NCBI GenBank assembly: GCA_031265345.1 | Contig: JAISCU010000050.1 | Location: 1-23,312 of the forward strand | Reading direction: 5' to 3' | DNA: 23,312 nt | Source of the DNA: Bifidobacteriaceae bacterium | GTDB taxonomy: Bacteria > Actinomycetota > Actinomycetes > Actinomycetales > WQXJ01 | Shown here: one piece after another, positions 14,776-22,557 of the stretch | Layout of the letters: the number at the start of each line of letters is the position of its first letter | How positions within the stretch are numbered: position 1 is the stretch's first letter | Notes under the pieces: model-generated | Told to the model about the DNA's origin: nothing | Databases searched by the model: none | The model's input: the letters and a program-made list of their open reading frames with translations, nothing else | Translations under genes and position numbers: made by a program

Positions 14776-15174
14776 ATGCGGGTGACGGAGCTCGAGGTCC
14801 TGCCGGGACGGTTCTCAATCGTGAAACTGCCGACGGTGGCCCATGCCGCCATCCTCATGGGTCAGGCCGGTTTCCAGCCCGCCTTCCTGGCCATCACCGA
14901 AAACGAGGTCTCGTTGGTGTGCCCAGCGGCGGCGGTGCCCCGTACCGCGCTCGCCCGCGATGACGACTGGTCGTTGATGCGAGTCCCAGGAGAACTGGAT
15001 TTCCGCCTGGTGGGCGTGCTGGCCCAATTGACGGCCACGCTCGCGGAGGCGAACGTGCCGGTCTTCGCGGTCTCGACCTTCGACACCGACTATCTGCTGG
15101 TCAAGACCGCCAACCTCGAACGAGCCGCCCGCGCTCTGACCGACTCCGGCAGCTCGGTCCATCTGCCCGCGTGA
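14776..15174 (+). CDS. ACT-domain protein
   Basis: The protein has 132 residues from ATG 14776 (a GTG at 14782 is possible). It resembles the small stand-alone ACT proteins of the CASTOR/ACT_7 type: RFSIVKLPT near the start, a middle EVSLVCP strand, then DWSLMRVPGELDFRLVGVLAQLTATLAEANVPVFAVSTFDTDYLLVKTANLERAARAL. That last block is the typical ACT strand-helix-strand order with the VPVFAVSTFDTDYLLV signature (about 95-110). ACT domains bind amino acids or similar small ligands. It stands alone between a divergent regulator and a convergent xthA, so no pathway link is shown. A regulatory connection to the neighbouring AlbA_2 gene is possible through the shared operator region. Confidence 0.8.
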   Translation: MRVTELEVLPGRFSIVKLPTVAHAAILMGQAGFQPAFLAITENEVSLVCPAAAVPRTALARDDDWSLMRVPGELDFRLVGVLAQLTATLAEANVPVFAVSTFDTDYLLVKTANLERAARALTDSGSSVHLPA

Positions 15175-15305
15175 CGACCTCGCGTGACGACCTCGCGTGG
15201 CGTTCGGACGGCCGGGACGCATCGGGGGCTGCAAATCCCCGGACTCGTTGCAACGGACGCTCGCTCGAAGCCGTCTGGCCGCCCAGGCCGTTGGCGCCCG
15301 GCCGG

Positions 15306-15320
15306 GGCCTGCGGCAGGCC
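15306..15320. terminator. Possible bidirectional terminator hairpin
   Basis: GGCCTG and CAGGCC pair around CGG in the 214-base gap between the convergent ACT-domain and xthA genes. There is no T-run. A second weaker hairpin (GGGG/CCCC) lies at 15224-15240, and a direct repeat of CGTGACGACCTCG overlaps the end of the ACT gene. Nothing else is seen in this gap. Confidence 0.35.
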
Positions 15321-15388
15321 GACGCGAACGCGGCGGACGACCCGGCGGCATCGGGCAGCGCATGAACGACCGAGGGGAAACCCGACCG

Positions 15389-16216
15389 TCACGACGGACT
15401 GAAGCCGGGCAGGTCGTAGACCACGGTGAAGGGCGCGTGGTCCGTCCATCGGGCGTCGTAGCGTTCCGGCTTGTCGATCCTGAAGTCGAGCGCCTTCGCG
15501 GCCAGGTCCGGCGTGGCGATCTGGTAGTCGATCCGCCAGCCGGTGTCGTTGTCGAACGCCTTGCCGCGCCAGGACCACCAGGTGTAGGGCCCTTCGCGTT
15601 CTCCTGCCAATTGGCGGCCAACGTCGATCCAATCCATCTCCGCGAACCAGCGAGTCAAGGCCGCCCGCTCCTCCGGCAGGAAACCGGAGTTCTTGAGGTT
15701 CCCCTTCCAGTTCTTCAGGTCCGCCTCGCGGTGGGCCACGTTGAAGTCGCCGCAGACCACGGCGGGGCGCCCGGCCGCCGACAAACTGGCCAGCCGCTCG
15801 GTCATCGCCTCCAGGAAGGCCAGTTTGTGCTCCTGGCGTTCGGTGCCCACCTCGCCGGAATGGACGTACGCGCTCACCACGGTGAGCTCCTGGCCGTCCG
15901 CCAGGGCCAGGTCGGTCTCCAGCCAACGACCGGCGTGGGTGTCGAGCGGCTCCAATCCGGTCAGCCCGTCCAGCCCCTCCCGCACCGCGGTCACAGGCAC
16001 CAGCGAGGACACTGCCACCCCGGAGCGTCCTTTGAGCCGCGACACCGATTGGTGGTTGATCCGCCCAGGCAGGAACGGGTCCAAGACCTCTTCCGGCGCA
16101 CGGACCTCCTGCAGGCACAGAACGTCCGGCGACGCCGCCCGGAGCCAGGGCTCCATGCCCTTGCGCATGGCCGAACGAATCCCGCCCACATTGAGCGACG
16201 TAATCTCGAGAGTCAC
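15389..16216 (-). CDS. xthA: Exodeoxyribonuclease III (AP endonuclease family)
   Basis: This enzyme removes 3' blocks and cuts DNA at abasic sites in base excision repair. The 275 residues carry the exonuclease III/endonuclease-exonuclease-phosphatase motifs: LNVGGIRSA (8-16), LQEVR with the metal-binding Glu37, SAYVHSG with the likely catalytic Tyr117, GDFNVAH (156-162, Asp157/Asn159), TWWSWRGKAFDNDTGWRIDYQI (212-233) and WTDHAPF (257-263, Asp259/His260). Length is normal. The start is GTG 16216, with no strong ribosome site. It lies about 70 bases downstream of the ABC permease on the same strand, so co-transcription is possible. Confidence 0.93.
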   Translation of the reverse strand: MTLEITSLNVGGIRSAMRKGMEPWLRAASPDVLCLQEVRAPEEVLDPFLPGRINHQSVSRLKGRSGVAVSSLVPVTAVREGLDGLTGLEPLDTHAGRWLETDLALADGQELTVVSAYVHSGEVGTERQEHKLAFLEAMTERLASLSAAGRPAVVCGDFNVAHREADLKNWKGNLKNSGFLPEERAALTRWFAEMDWIDVGRQLAGEREGPYTWWSWRGKAFDNDTGWRIDYQIATPDLAAKALDFRIDKPERYDARWTDHAPFTVVYDLPGFSPS

Positions 16217-16289
16217 CGCACCAGCCTATGCCAGCCCGCTGAGCCCACGGCCGCCGCGCCCAGGTCCGCCGCGACCACGCCCGCGGCCA

Positions 16290-17444
16290 TCACGCCTGCG
16301 TCGCGAACGCGTCCTTGAACTTGATCCGAGCGCCGGTCCGCAGGATCGAGTTCTCGTACAACCGCCCGCCCAGCAGGATCGCCAGCCAACTCGTCGCCAC
16401 CAGTATCGCCAAGGCGACCAGGGGCTCCCACCAAGCCGCCACGCCGGTGATGACCCGCAAGGGCATGGCCGTGGGACTGGAGAAGGGGATATAGGACAGC
16501 CAGGTCACCACCGTGTTGTTGTCTTGGAACCCGAGGATCAAGAAGTAGGGGATCATCACGAGGAGCATGGTCGGCGTCAACACCGAGGACACCTCCTCCA
16601 GCCGCGACACCGTCGCCGCCGAGCCCACCATCAGCGATGAGAACAGCACGAACGCCACCAGGAAGAAGACCAGGAACCAGGCCAGCGAGCCCGTCAGCAT
16701 CCCCAGCAAGTCGCCGCCCGAGGCCTCGTTCAGGGCCGAGGCGCCATCCGCCAACGTCTTCCAGGTCCCACCGAGCATCAGTCCGGCCACCAGCGCCACC
16801 GCCATGGCCACCACCGTGGCGAAAGCCAGGACTGCGTTGGACAGGATCTTCCCGGCCAACAGGACTCGCGCCGGGACCGTCGCGAGGAGGATCTCGATCA
16901 CCCGCGTCTGCTTCTCGACCACCGTGTTCTGGGCCGCCATCTGCCCGTACATGATCGAAATCATGAAGAAGACCACGGCGAACCCGAAAGCCGCCAGGTA
17001 CCGCACGAACTCCGGCACCTTCGGCGGTTCGAGCAACCGCACCGGGGGCTCCGCGGACAAAGCGCCCACCAGCTCGGCGGGCTGCTTGTCCTTGGCGACC
17101 ACTTCGAAGCCCAGCGGCGAAGTCTTCGCGTCCGCCGGGACCACCGCCGCGTCGACCGTCCCGTCGCGGACGGCTTTGTCCGCCGCCGCGGGATCGGCCA
17201 CGTCGACCACCTTGAACGCCTTGCCCTCGTCGAGCGCTTCGAGCCCCGTCAACGAGCCCGCCAACTCTCCGACAGCCGCCACCTTGAAAGCGTCATCCCG
17301 GTCCGCGTCGCCCTTCGACAAGATCCCCGGCAGCGCGCCGCCCACCAGGGCGATCAGGATCATCAGGCCCGTCCCGATCTGGAAGCCCTTCGACCGCGCC
17401 TGCGTCACGATCTCCCGCTTCGTCACCAGCCACACCCGGCTCAT
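16290..17444 (-). CDS. ABC-2 type transporter permease (NatB-like)
   Basis: This is the membrane half of an ABC exporter. The 384 residues begin with a cytoplasmic KREIVTQARSKGFQ motif typical of NatB-like permeases. A first membrane span (about 24-42) is followed by an exposed domain (about 43-165) and then five more spans near 168-187, 205-237, 260-285, 300-320 and 345-367. ATG 17444 overlaps the stop of the ATPase gene (ATGA) and has an excellent ribosome site, GGAGGTGATC, just upstream. It forms one exporter with the preceding gene. The substrate (sodium in classic NatAB, or a peptide or drug) cannot be read from the sequence. Confidence 0.9.
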   Translation of the reverse strand: MSRVWLVTKREIVTQARSKGFQIGTGLMILIALVGGALPGILSKGDADRDDAFKVAAVGELAGSLTGLEALDEGKAFKVVDVADPAAADKAVRDGTVDAAVVPADAKTSPLGFEVVAKDKQPAELVGALSAEPPVRLLEPPKVPEFVRYLAAFGFAVVFFMISIMYGQMAAQNTVVEKQTRVIEILLATVPARVLLAGKILSNAVLAFATVVAMAVALVAGLMLGGTWKTLADGASALNEASGGDLLGMLTGSLAWFLVFFLVAFVLFSSLMVGSAATVSRLEEVSSVLTPTMLLVMIPYFLILGFQDNNTVVTWLSYIPFSSPTAMPLRVITGVAAWWEPLVALAILVATSWLAILLGGRLYENSILRTGARIKFKDAFATQA

Positions 17445-18373
17445 GCGATCACCTCCCGGAACACTTCGCTGAGCGGCGGCATCACCCGGTCGAAGCCCTC
17501 CACGGGCCCCAACGTGAGGGCTTGGCGCAAAACTGCTTGGGCGGCATCGGGCGTCGCGTCGAAAGACACCACGGTGCCCGATGCCGCGCGCTCGTCACCA
17601 GCCCTCCGCTCGGCCACGCTCACATCGGCTATCCCGCCCAGACCTGCCAACCAGTCCGGTGGCACCCCGGCGGGCAGGTCGATCCGGTAGCGCGAACCGG
17701 CGTACTCGGCCTGCAGCGCGGCCGTCGCCCCGGACGCCTTGACCTGGCCGCCCGCGATGATGATCAGATCGTCGGTGATGCGTTCGACCACATCGAGTTG
17801 GTGCGAGGAGAACAGGATCGGGGCGCCGCGCGCGGCGAAGTCCTTCAGCACGCCCATGACAGTGTCCACGGCTATCGGGTCGAGCCCGGAGAACGGCTCG
17901 TCCAGGACCAGCAACGCCGGGTCGTGCACCAGCGCGGCGGCGATCTGGGCGCGCTGCTGGTTGCCCAGCGACAATTTCTCGACCGCGTCCTTGGCGCGCT
18001 CGGTCAGCCCCAGGCGCGCCAGCAACCGGTCGGTGTTCTCCTCGGCTTTGGCCTTGGCCAACCCGTGCAGCTGGGCGAAGAACACCAACTGCTCGCGGAC
18101 CCCCATCTTGGGGTAGAGCCCGCGTTCCTCCGGCATGTATCCGAAGGTCGAGTCGATGCGTCGGTCGACTGTCTGGCCATCCAGGTAGACCTCGCCCGAA
18201 TCGGCGCTCAGCACGCCCATGATGATCCGCATGGCCGTGGTCTTCCCCGCGCCGTTGGCTCCGACGAATCCGGTCAACCGGCCTGGCTCGACCGTGAAAC
18301 TCACACCGTCCAACGCTCTGAACGAACCGAATGACCGGCTCAGGTCGCGAACTTCAAGCAAAATCCACCTCAT
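17441..18373 (-). CDS. ABC transporter ATP-binding protein (NatA-like)
   Basis: This is the ATPase subunit for the adjacent ABC-2 permease. The 310 residues show Walker A GANGAGKTT (38-46), the signature LSLGNQQRAQ (134-143), Walker B LLVLDEP (154-160) and the switch His191 in SSHQLD. FGYMPEERGLYPKM before the signature is typical of NatA-type ATPases, as is the roughly 90-residue C-terminal extension. ATG 18373 has no ribosome site. An in-frame TTG at 18361 has GAGG 6 bases upstream and may be the true start, only 4 codons shorter. The gene is the first of a natA-natB pair and is preceded by the 92-bp repeat array. Confidence 0.92.
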   Translation of the reverse strand: MRWILLEVRDLSRSFGSFRALDGVSFTVEPGRLTGFVGANGAGKTTAMRIIMGVLSADSGEVYLDGQTVDRRIDSTFGYMPEERGLYPKMGVREQLVFFAQLHGLAKAKAEENTDRLLARLGLTERAKDAVEKLSLGNQQRAQIAAALVHDPALLVLDEPFSGLDPIAVDTVMGVLKDFAARGAPILFSSHQLDVVERITDDLIIIAGGQVKASGATAALQAEYAGSRYRIDLPAGVPPDWLAGLGGIADVSVAERRAGDERAASGTVVSFDATPDAAQAVLRQALTLGPVEGFDRVMPPLSEVFREVIA

Positions 18374-18540
18374 TAGTCGTTTGGGCTATCACACAATTGA
18401 ATCACGGCGATCACCTTAGGGTCCCGGCCCCGCGCAGACGGTCGCTCCCTCGATCCTATGAACACTTATATACAGTCCGGCGCGCAGGTCGGCTTTCAGC
18501 CGCACCGCATAGTGCTCTGCTCCCGCATCCCCAACATCAT

Positions 18541-18890
18541 TGGGGCAAGACCCATTTCGGGGACGCGGGGCCGACCGGGACCGTCCCCAGAACGCGTCAA
18601 AGTCCAAATTCGGCCTCCCAGGCGTCTCAACTCCGACCAAACAGCGTCTTGGGGACGCCGCACGAGCGGAATCTGTCCCCAACACGCCCCCAAGTCCGAG
18701 TTCGGCCTCCTGGGTGCCCCAGTCCGGACCAAAACGCGTTCTGGGGACATCACGGAGCCCAAGCCTGTCCCCAGAACGGCTCAAAGTCCGATTCCGCCTG
18801 CCCACGCCCCTTGGGCTCGGACCAAGACGCCAATTGGGGACACCGCGCGGGCCAAACCCGTCCCCAGAGCGCCGCGAAGTCCGAATCCAC
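18541..18890. repeat. Tandem array of about four 92-bp units with hairpin arms
   Basis: GGGGAC occurs at 18559, 18651, 18743 and 18836. GTCCCC occurs at 18583, 18675, 18767 and 18860. The spacing is therefore 92, 92 and 93 bases for both arms. Each unit can form a GGGGAC/GTCCCC stem around 18 bases. It continues with CAGAACG-like, AAGTCCGA(A/T)TTCGGCCTCC-like and GGACCAAAACGCG-like blocks. A truncated unit precedes the first. The array fills most of the gap between the 5' end of the ABC ATPase gene and the 3' end of folD, both on the minus strand. No supportable gene lies in 18374-18931. Confidence 0.8.
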
Positions 18891-18931
18891 CGCGGCCGGG
18901 ACGCGGTCAGGCGCCGACGCGCTCCGCGACC

Positions 18932-20038
18932 CTATGTCGCGGCCAGGCGCTCGGCCGCTTCGACCACGTTGGTCAGCAGCATGGCCCGCGTCATGGGACC
19001 CACCCCACCGGGATTTGGCGAGATCCATCCCGCCACCGACGCCACGTCCGGCGCCACGTCCCCGGCGATCGCCATCTTGCCGGTCGCGTCCGGCACCCGT
19101 GAGACGCCCACATCCAGGACCACCGCCCCCGGCTTGACGTCCTCGGCCCGGACCAGCCCCGGCACACCGGCCGCCGCCACGATCACATCCGCCTGTCGCA
19201 GTAGAGCTGCCAGCCCTTGAGTGCCGGTGTGCGTCAAAGTGACAGTGGCGTTGATCTCGCGCCGGGTGAACAACAGCCCAATCGAGCGCCCAACCGTTAT
19301 CCCGCGCCCCAGCACCACCACATGCTTCCCCCGCAAGTCGATCCCGCCGCGCATGATCAAGTCGATGATCCCGCGCGGCGTGCACGGCAACGGCGTGGTC
19401 ACGGGCGCGTTGACGTTCAGCACCAGGGCGCCCAGGTTGTCCGGGTGCAGGCCGTCCGCGTCCTTGGCCGGGTCGATGGCTTTGATCGCGGCATCGGCGT
19501 CGAGGTGCTTCGGCAACGGCAGTTGGACTATGTAGCCGGTGCAGGCCGGGTCGGCGTTGAGCCCCGCGAGTGCGCCCATCACCTGCGCCTGGGTGGCGTC
19601 GGCGGGCAGATCGACCCGGATCGAGCCGATCCCCACCTCGGCGCAGTCGCGATGCTTGCCGCGCACGTAGATGACCGAGCCGGGGTCCTCGCCGACCAGC
19701 ACGGTGCCGAGCCCCGGTTGTATCCCCTGCGCCCGCAGCCGGGCCACGCGCTCTTTCAGGTCGGCCTTGATGTCCGATGCCGCCCGCTTGCCATCCAGTA
19801 TCCGAGCAGTCGGCCGAGGCTCGGCTTGCGAGCCTGGCGGACTGCTTGCCTGGAAGCGGCCGAGGGCCGTCGCTGGCGGGATCGCTGGCTGCGGGGCCGT
19901 CGCTGGCGTGATCTCGGGCCGCGGGACCTCCGGCAGCCGGGTGTCCGGTTGCTCGGCGTCCGGCCGCCCGGCCCCTGGGCGCGCGGCCCCTGGCTGCGCG
20001 ACCTCTGAGTGCGCGGCCCCTGGGCGCGGGGCCATCAT
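18932..20038 (-). CDS. folD: Bifunctional methylenetetrahydrofolate dehydrogenase/cyclohydrolase with N-terminal extension
   Basis: FolD oxidises 5,10-methylene-THF to methenyl-THF and hydrolyses it to 10-formyl-THF. The core begins near residue 78 ([14 protein letters not shown]). It shows [13 protein letters not shown] with the catalytic Lys, [38 protein letters not shown], the NADP-binding [14 protein letters not shown] and the terminal [15 protein letters not shown]. Total length is 368 against the usual 280-295. The extra 77 residues are Pro/Ala/Arg/Gly-rich and partly repeated ([10 protein letters not shown]). No ATG, GTG or TTG was seen in frame between the two ATGs at the start and the core, so the extension seems to be translated. 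ATG 20038 overlaps the glyA stop (ATGA). Confidence 0.93.
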   Translation of the reverse strand: MMAPRPGAAHSEVAQPGAARPGAGRPDAEQPDTRLPEVPRPEITPATAPQPAIPPATALGRFQASSPPGSQAEPRPTARILDGKRAASDIKADLKERVARLRAQGIQPGLGTVLVGEDPGSVIYVRGKHRDCAEVGIGSIRVDLPADATQAQVMGALAGLNADPACTGYIVQLPLPKHLDADAAIKAIDPAKDADGLHPDNLGALVLNVNAPVTTPLPCTPRGIIDLIMRGGIDLRGKHVVVLGRGITVGRSIGLLFTRREINATVTLTHTGTQGLAALLRQADVIVAAAGVPGLVRAEDVKPGAVVLDVGVSRVPDATGKMAIAGDVAPDVASVAGWISPNPGGVGPMTRAMLLTNVVEAAERLAAT

Positions 20039-21327
20039 TGGACCAGCCCCGTGTAGAGCGGGAAGTCCTCGGCGAGCCGGGCGGTGCGGGCTTTGAGCGC
20101 GGCCACATCGGCACCGTCGCCGTCGCGCAGAGCCGTCGCGATGACGTCCGCCACTTCGGTGAACTCCGACGGCCCGAATCCCCTGGTGGCCAGGGCCGGG
20201 GTGCCGATCCGCAGACCCGACGTCACCATGGGCGGGCGGGGGTCGAAGGGGACGGCGTTGCGGTTGACCGTGATCCCGACCTCTTCGAGCAGGTCTTCGG
20301 CCTGGCGGCCGTCGAGCGGGGACTCGCGCAGGTCCACCAGCACCAGGTGGACGTCGGTGCCGCCAGTCAGCACGGACACTCCGGCCGCTTGCACGTCGCC
20401 GGCCGAGAGGCGTTCGGACAGGATTTGCGCGCCCTCGAGGGTGCGGGCCTGGCGGTCGCGGAAATCCTCACCCATGGCGATCTTGAAGGCGACCGCCTTG
20501 GCGGCGATCACATGCATCAACGGGCCGCCCTGCTGTCCGGGGAACACCGCCGAGTTGAGCTTCTTGCCCCATTGTTCGGCGGAGCGCGACAGGATGAAGC
20601 CTGACCGCGGGCCGCCCAGAGTCTTGTGCACGGTGGAGGTGGTGACATCCGCGAACGGGACCGGGTTGGGATGGAACCCTGCGGCCACCAGCCCGGCGAA
20701 ATGGGCCATGTCCACCCACAGGACGGCGCCGACCTCGTCGGCGATCTCCCGGAAGGCGGCGAAGTCGAGGTGTCTGGGGTAGGCCGACCAACCGGCGATG
20801 ATCACTTGCGGGCGTTCCGCCAGGGCGGCGGCGCGCACGGCCTCAGGTTCGATCCGGTAGGTCTTCGGGTCCACGCCGTAGGCCGCCACCTGGTAGAGCT
20901 TGCCGGAGAAGTTCAGCTTCATGCCGTGGGTGAGGTGACCGCCGTGGGCCAATTCCAGGCCCAGCAGCTTCTCCCCCGGTTTCATCATGGCGGCCAACGC
21001 GGCGGCGTTCGCCTGCGCCCCGGAGTGCGGCTGGACGTTGGCGTAATCCGCGCCGAAGAGGCCCTTGGCCCGCGCTATGGCCAGTTCCTCGGCGATGTCC
21101 ACGACCTCGCAGCCGCCGTAGTAGCGCCTGCCCGGATACCCCTCGGCGTACTTGTTGGTCAGCACGGAGCCTTGGGCCTCCAGCACGCCGCGAGGAACGA
21201 AGTTCTCCGAGGCGATCATCTCCAGGGTTCGGCGCTGGCGAGCCAACTCGCCGTCCAGCACGGCTGCGATCTCCGGATCCACCTCCGCCAGAGGCACGGC
21301 GGTGTAGTCGGTCGGGTCAATGGTCAC
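20035..21327 (-). CDS. glyA: Serine hydroxymethyltransferase
   Basis: GlyA is a PLP enzyme converting serine and THF to glycine and 5,10-methylene-THF, the substrate of FolD encoded next. The start is GTG 21327, with AGGAG 8 bases upstream. The frame is open to 21642, but that part has no homology. The 430 residues show [11 protein letters not shown] (35-45), [17 protein letters not shown] (56-72), [11 protein letters not shown] (97-107), [12 protein letters not shown] (204-215), the PLP Lys235 in [13 protein letters not shown], and [17 protein letters not shown]. Length and motifs are normal; Gly at 238-239 (KTLGGPRSG) replaces the usual Arg-Gly. It is translationally coupled to folD. Confidence 0.95.
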   Translation of the reverse strand: MTIDPTDYTAVPLAEVDPEIAAVLDGELARQRRTLEMIASENFVPRGVLEAQGSVLTNKYAEGYPGRRYYGGCEVVDIAEELAIARAKGLFGADYANVQPHSGAQANAAALAAMMKPGEKLLGLELAHGGHLTHGMKLNFSGKLYQVAAYGVDPKTYRIEPEAVRAAALAERPQVIIAGWSAYPRHLDFAAFREIADEVGAVLWVDMAHFAGLVAAGFHPNPVPFADVTTSTVHKTLGGPRSGFILSRSAEQWGKKLNSAVFPGQQGGPLMHVIAAKAVAFKIAMGEDFRDRQARTLEGAQILSERLSAGDVQAAGVSVLTGGTDVHLVLVDLRESPLDGRQAEDLLEEVGITVNRNAVPFDPRPPMVTSGLRIGTPALATRGFGPSEFTEVADVIATALRDGDGADVAALKARTARLAEDFPLYTGLVQ

Positions 21328-21640
21328 GTCTTGGTCTCCTATCCAGTGGACGCCTGGTGCGGCGGTCACGTCTGCCGAAATGGTCGCTTGCAAGAAGGTC
21401 GGGGTTCCAGGTCCGCGCTTTGGGCGGCCCGCTATGAGCGCGGGCACCGCGGGCAAGTCCTCCGCACCGCAGTGCTGCGGGCAAGTCCTCCGCTTGGGAG
21501 GGCCGCAGGCCGCATCGCGCGCGGGTGAGCACACTGCGGGCGCGGCCGCACTTGGGGAGACTCGCCGCAAACGAGTCCGCCGGGGGCAAGTACCCTCGGA
21601 CGGTGCGCCTCGGGCCGGTGCCGCCACGATGCGCATTGCC
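21328..21640 (-). promoter_or_regulatory. Structured upstream region of glyA
   Basis: No gene is supportable here. On the transcript strand, two hairpins overlap: GTCCGAGGG/CCC..CGGAC (21575-21601) and GACTCG/CGAGTC (21559-21577), sharing three bases. ACTTGCCC occurs three times (near 21451, 21479 and 21585). The two left copies lie in a 17-base direct repeat (21449-21465, 21477-21493), whose minus-strand form begins GCGGAGGACTTGCC. I recognise no known riboswitch. Confidence 0.35.
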
Positions 21641-21906
21641 ATCGGGGAAGCCCGGCGCGGGAGGCGTCGCGCTGTGGTGGGCCCACGGCAGACGGGGCCG
21701 CCCCATGCGAGTCCGCTCTGGCGGCAAACTTCCCGGCCGACTCACCGCGCGGCTACCCGAGCCGACGGCATTGGCATAGTCGTTCCGGCGTTCAAGGATC
21801 GCGCGGCGTGGCCCTCGGCTTCGTTTCAGCTCCGAGCATGCTGGGCGATCCGCGGACAACCGCAGGAGGAACCGTATTCTCTGCATACCCGTCCCGGAAG
21901 GCCGTG
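21604..21906. other. Gene-free stretch
   Basis: Short overlapping open frames only. I see no conserved protein, RNA gene or clear repeat here. Confidence 0.5.
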
Positions 21907-21962
21907 CGAAAAGACAAAAACCCTGGATGTCGGCGCCGAGTGCCAGGGGATTTGTCTTTTCG
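21907..21962. repeat. Palindromic repeat, complete copy 1
   Basis: CGAAAAGACAAA and TTTGTCTTTTCG are perfect 12-base arms. Inside them, CCCTGG and CCAGGG also pair, leaving a two-base mismatch and a 16-base loop (ATGTCGGCGCCGAGTG). Confidence 0.85.
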
Positions 21963-21984
21963 GCGGCACCGGTCTTCACGAGAG

Positions 21985-22002
21985 CCAGCGGATTTGTCTT
22001 TT
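21985..22002. repeat. Palindromic repeat, right half only
   Basis: CCAGCGGATTTGTCTTTT matches the right arm of the neighbouring complete copies. No left arm is found directly before it. Confidence 0.65.
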
Positions 22003-22075
22003 CCGGATCGTGCCCGTTTCGGCCCGGACCGGTGACCTGCGGCTTCGCCGCCAACCGGTGGCAGTGACGCCGACC

Positions 22076-22110
22076 AAAAGACAAATCCCCTGGATGTCGA
22101 TCCGGGAAGG
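22076..22110. repeat. Palindromic repeat, left half only
   Basis: AAAAGACAAATCCCCTGG followed by ATGTCG matches the left arm and start of the loop of the complete copies. With the right half at 21985-22002 it could form a larger inverted pair in the opposite orientation. Confidence 0.65.
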
Positions 22111-22115
22111 CCCCG

Positions 22116-22171
22116 CGAAAAGACGAAAACTCTGGATGTCGGCGTCGAGTGCCAGCGGATTCGTCTTTTCG
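22116..22171. repeat. Palindromic repeat, complete copy 2 with paired base changes
   Basis: CGAAAAGACGA and TCGTCTTTTCG are perfect 11-base arms. Compared with copy 1, one arm has A to G and the other T to C at the paired position, so the stem is kept. The loop differs at one base (ATGTCGGCGTCGAGTG). Confidence 0.85.
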
Positions 22172-22483
22172 GCGGACCACACCACGCCGAGCCCCGGGTC
22201 GAGCTCCGGGGCGTGCGTCTTCCTGGCGACTCAGACCCGAGCCAGCGCCAAAGATCGTGTTCCTCCGGCTCGGGGTTCCAGACACCCGCCCCGCCACGAT
22301 CCCGGTCCCGCTCAAACGACACTCCTCAAACGGCGCCAACTTGCCCGCCAACAACCCACTAAGAACGTAGGCCATCCTATGCCGATCATCCCCTCGTCAC
22401 CGTGGCGGCGAGCCGACCGGGACGCCGCTGGGCTTCGCGGCAACTCATCGGCGTCCATGGCGCAACGGGCAACGCCGCGAGTG

Positions 22484-22497
22484 TGGTAGCGCTTCCA
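22484..22497. promoter_or_regulatory. LacI/CelR-type operator
   Basis: TGGTAGCGCTTCCA closely matches the 14-base CelR-type operator known from cellulolytic actinobacteria (TGGGAGCGCTCCCA). It is a near-palindrome with an AGCGCT centre and an extra G/C pair outside. It lies 60 bases before the aldo/keto reductase start, just upstream of a possible -10 box TAGAAT (22510-22515), where a repressor would block transcription. Confidence 0.6.
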
Positions 22498-22557
22498 CTC
22501 CAGCCGGAGTAGAATTGAGGCATTCCTTTTCCTTCGCCCTATCCCCAGGAGTTGAAC

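Noticed and set aside
15223..15275. tRNA-like segment GGGGGCTGCAAATCCCC
   Set aside because: Only one stem; no acceptor, D or T arms could be assembled.
18541..18890. CRISPR array
   Set aside because: Units are 92 bases, diverged along their whole length, with no short identical repeat or distinct spacers and no cas genes.
21317..22375. 352-codon minus-strand frame across the palindromic repeats
   Set aside because: Its apparent protein repeats (EKTNPLAL) come from the DNA palindromes, and it overlaps the glyA start; no homology.
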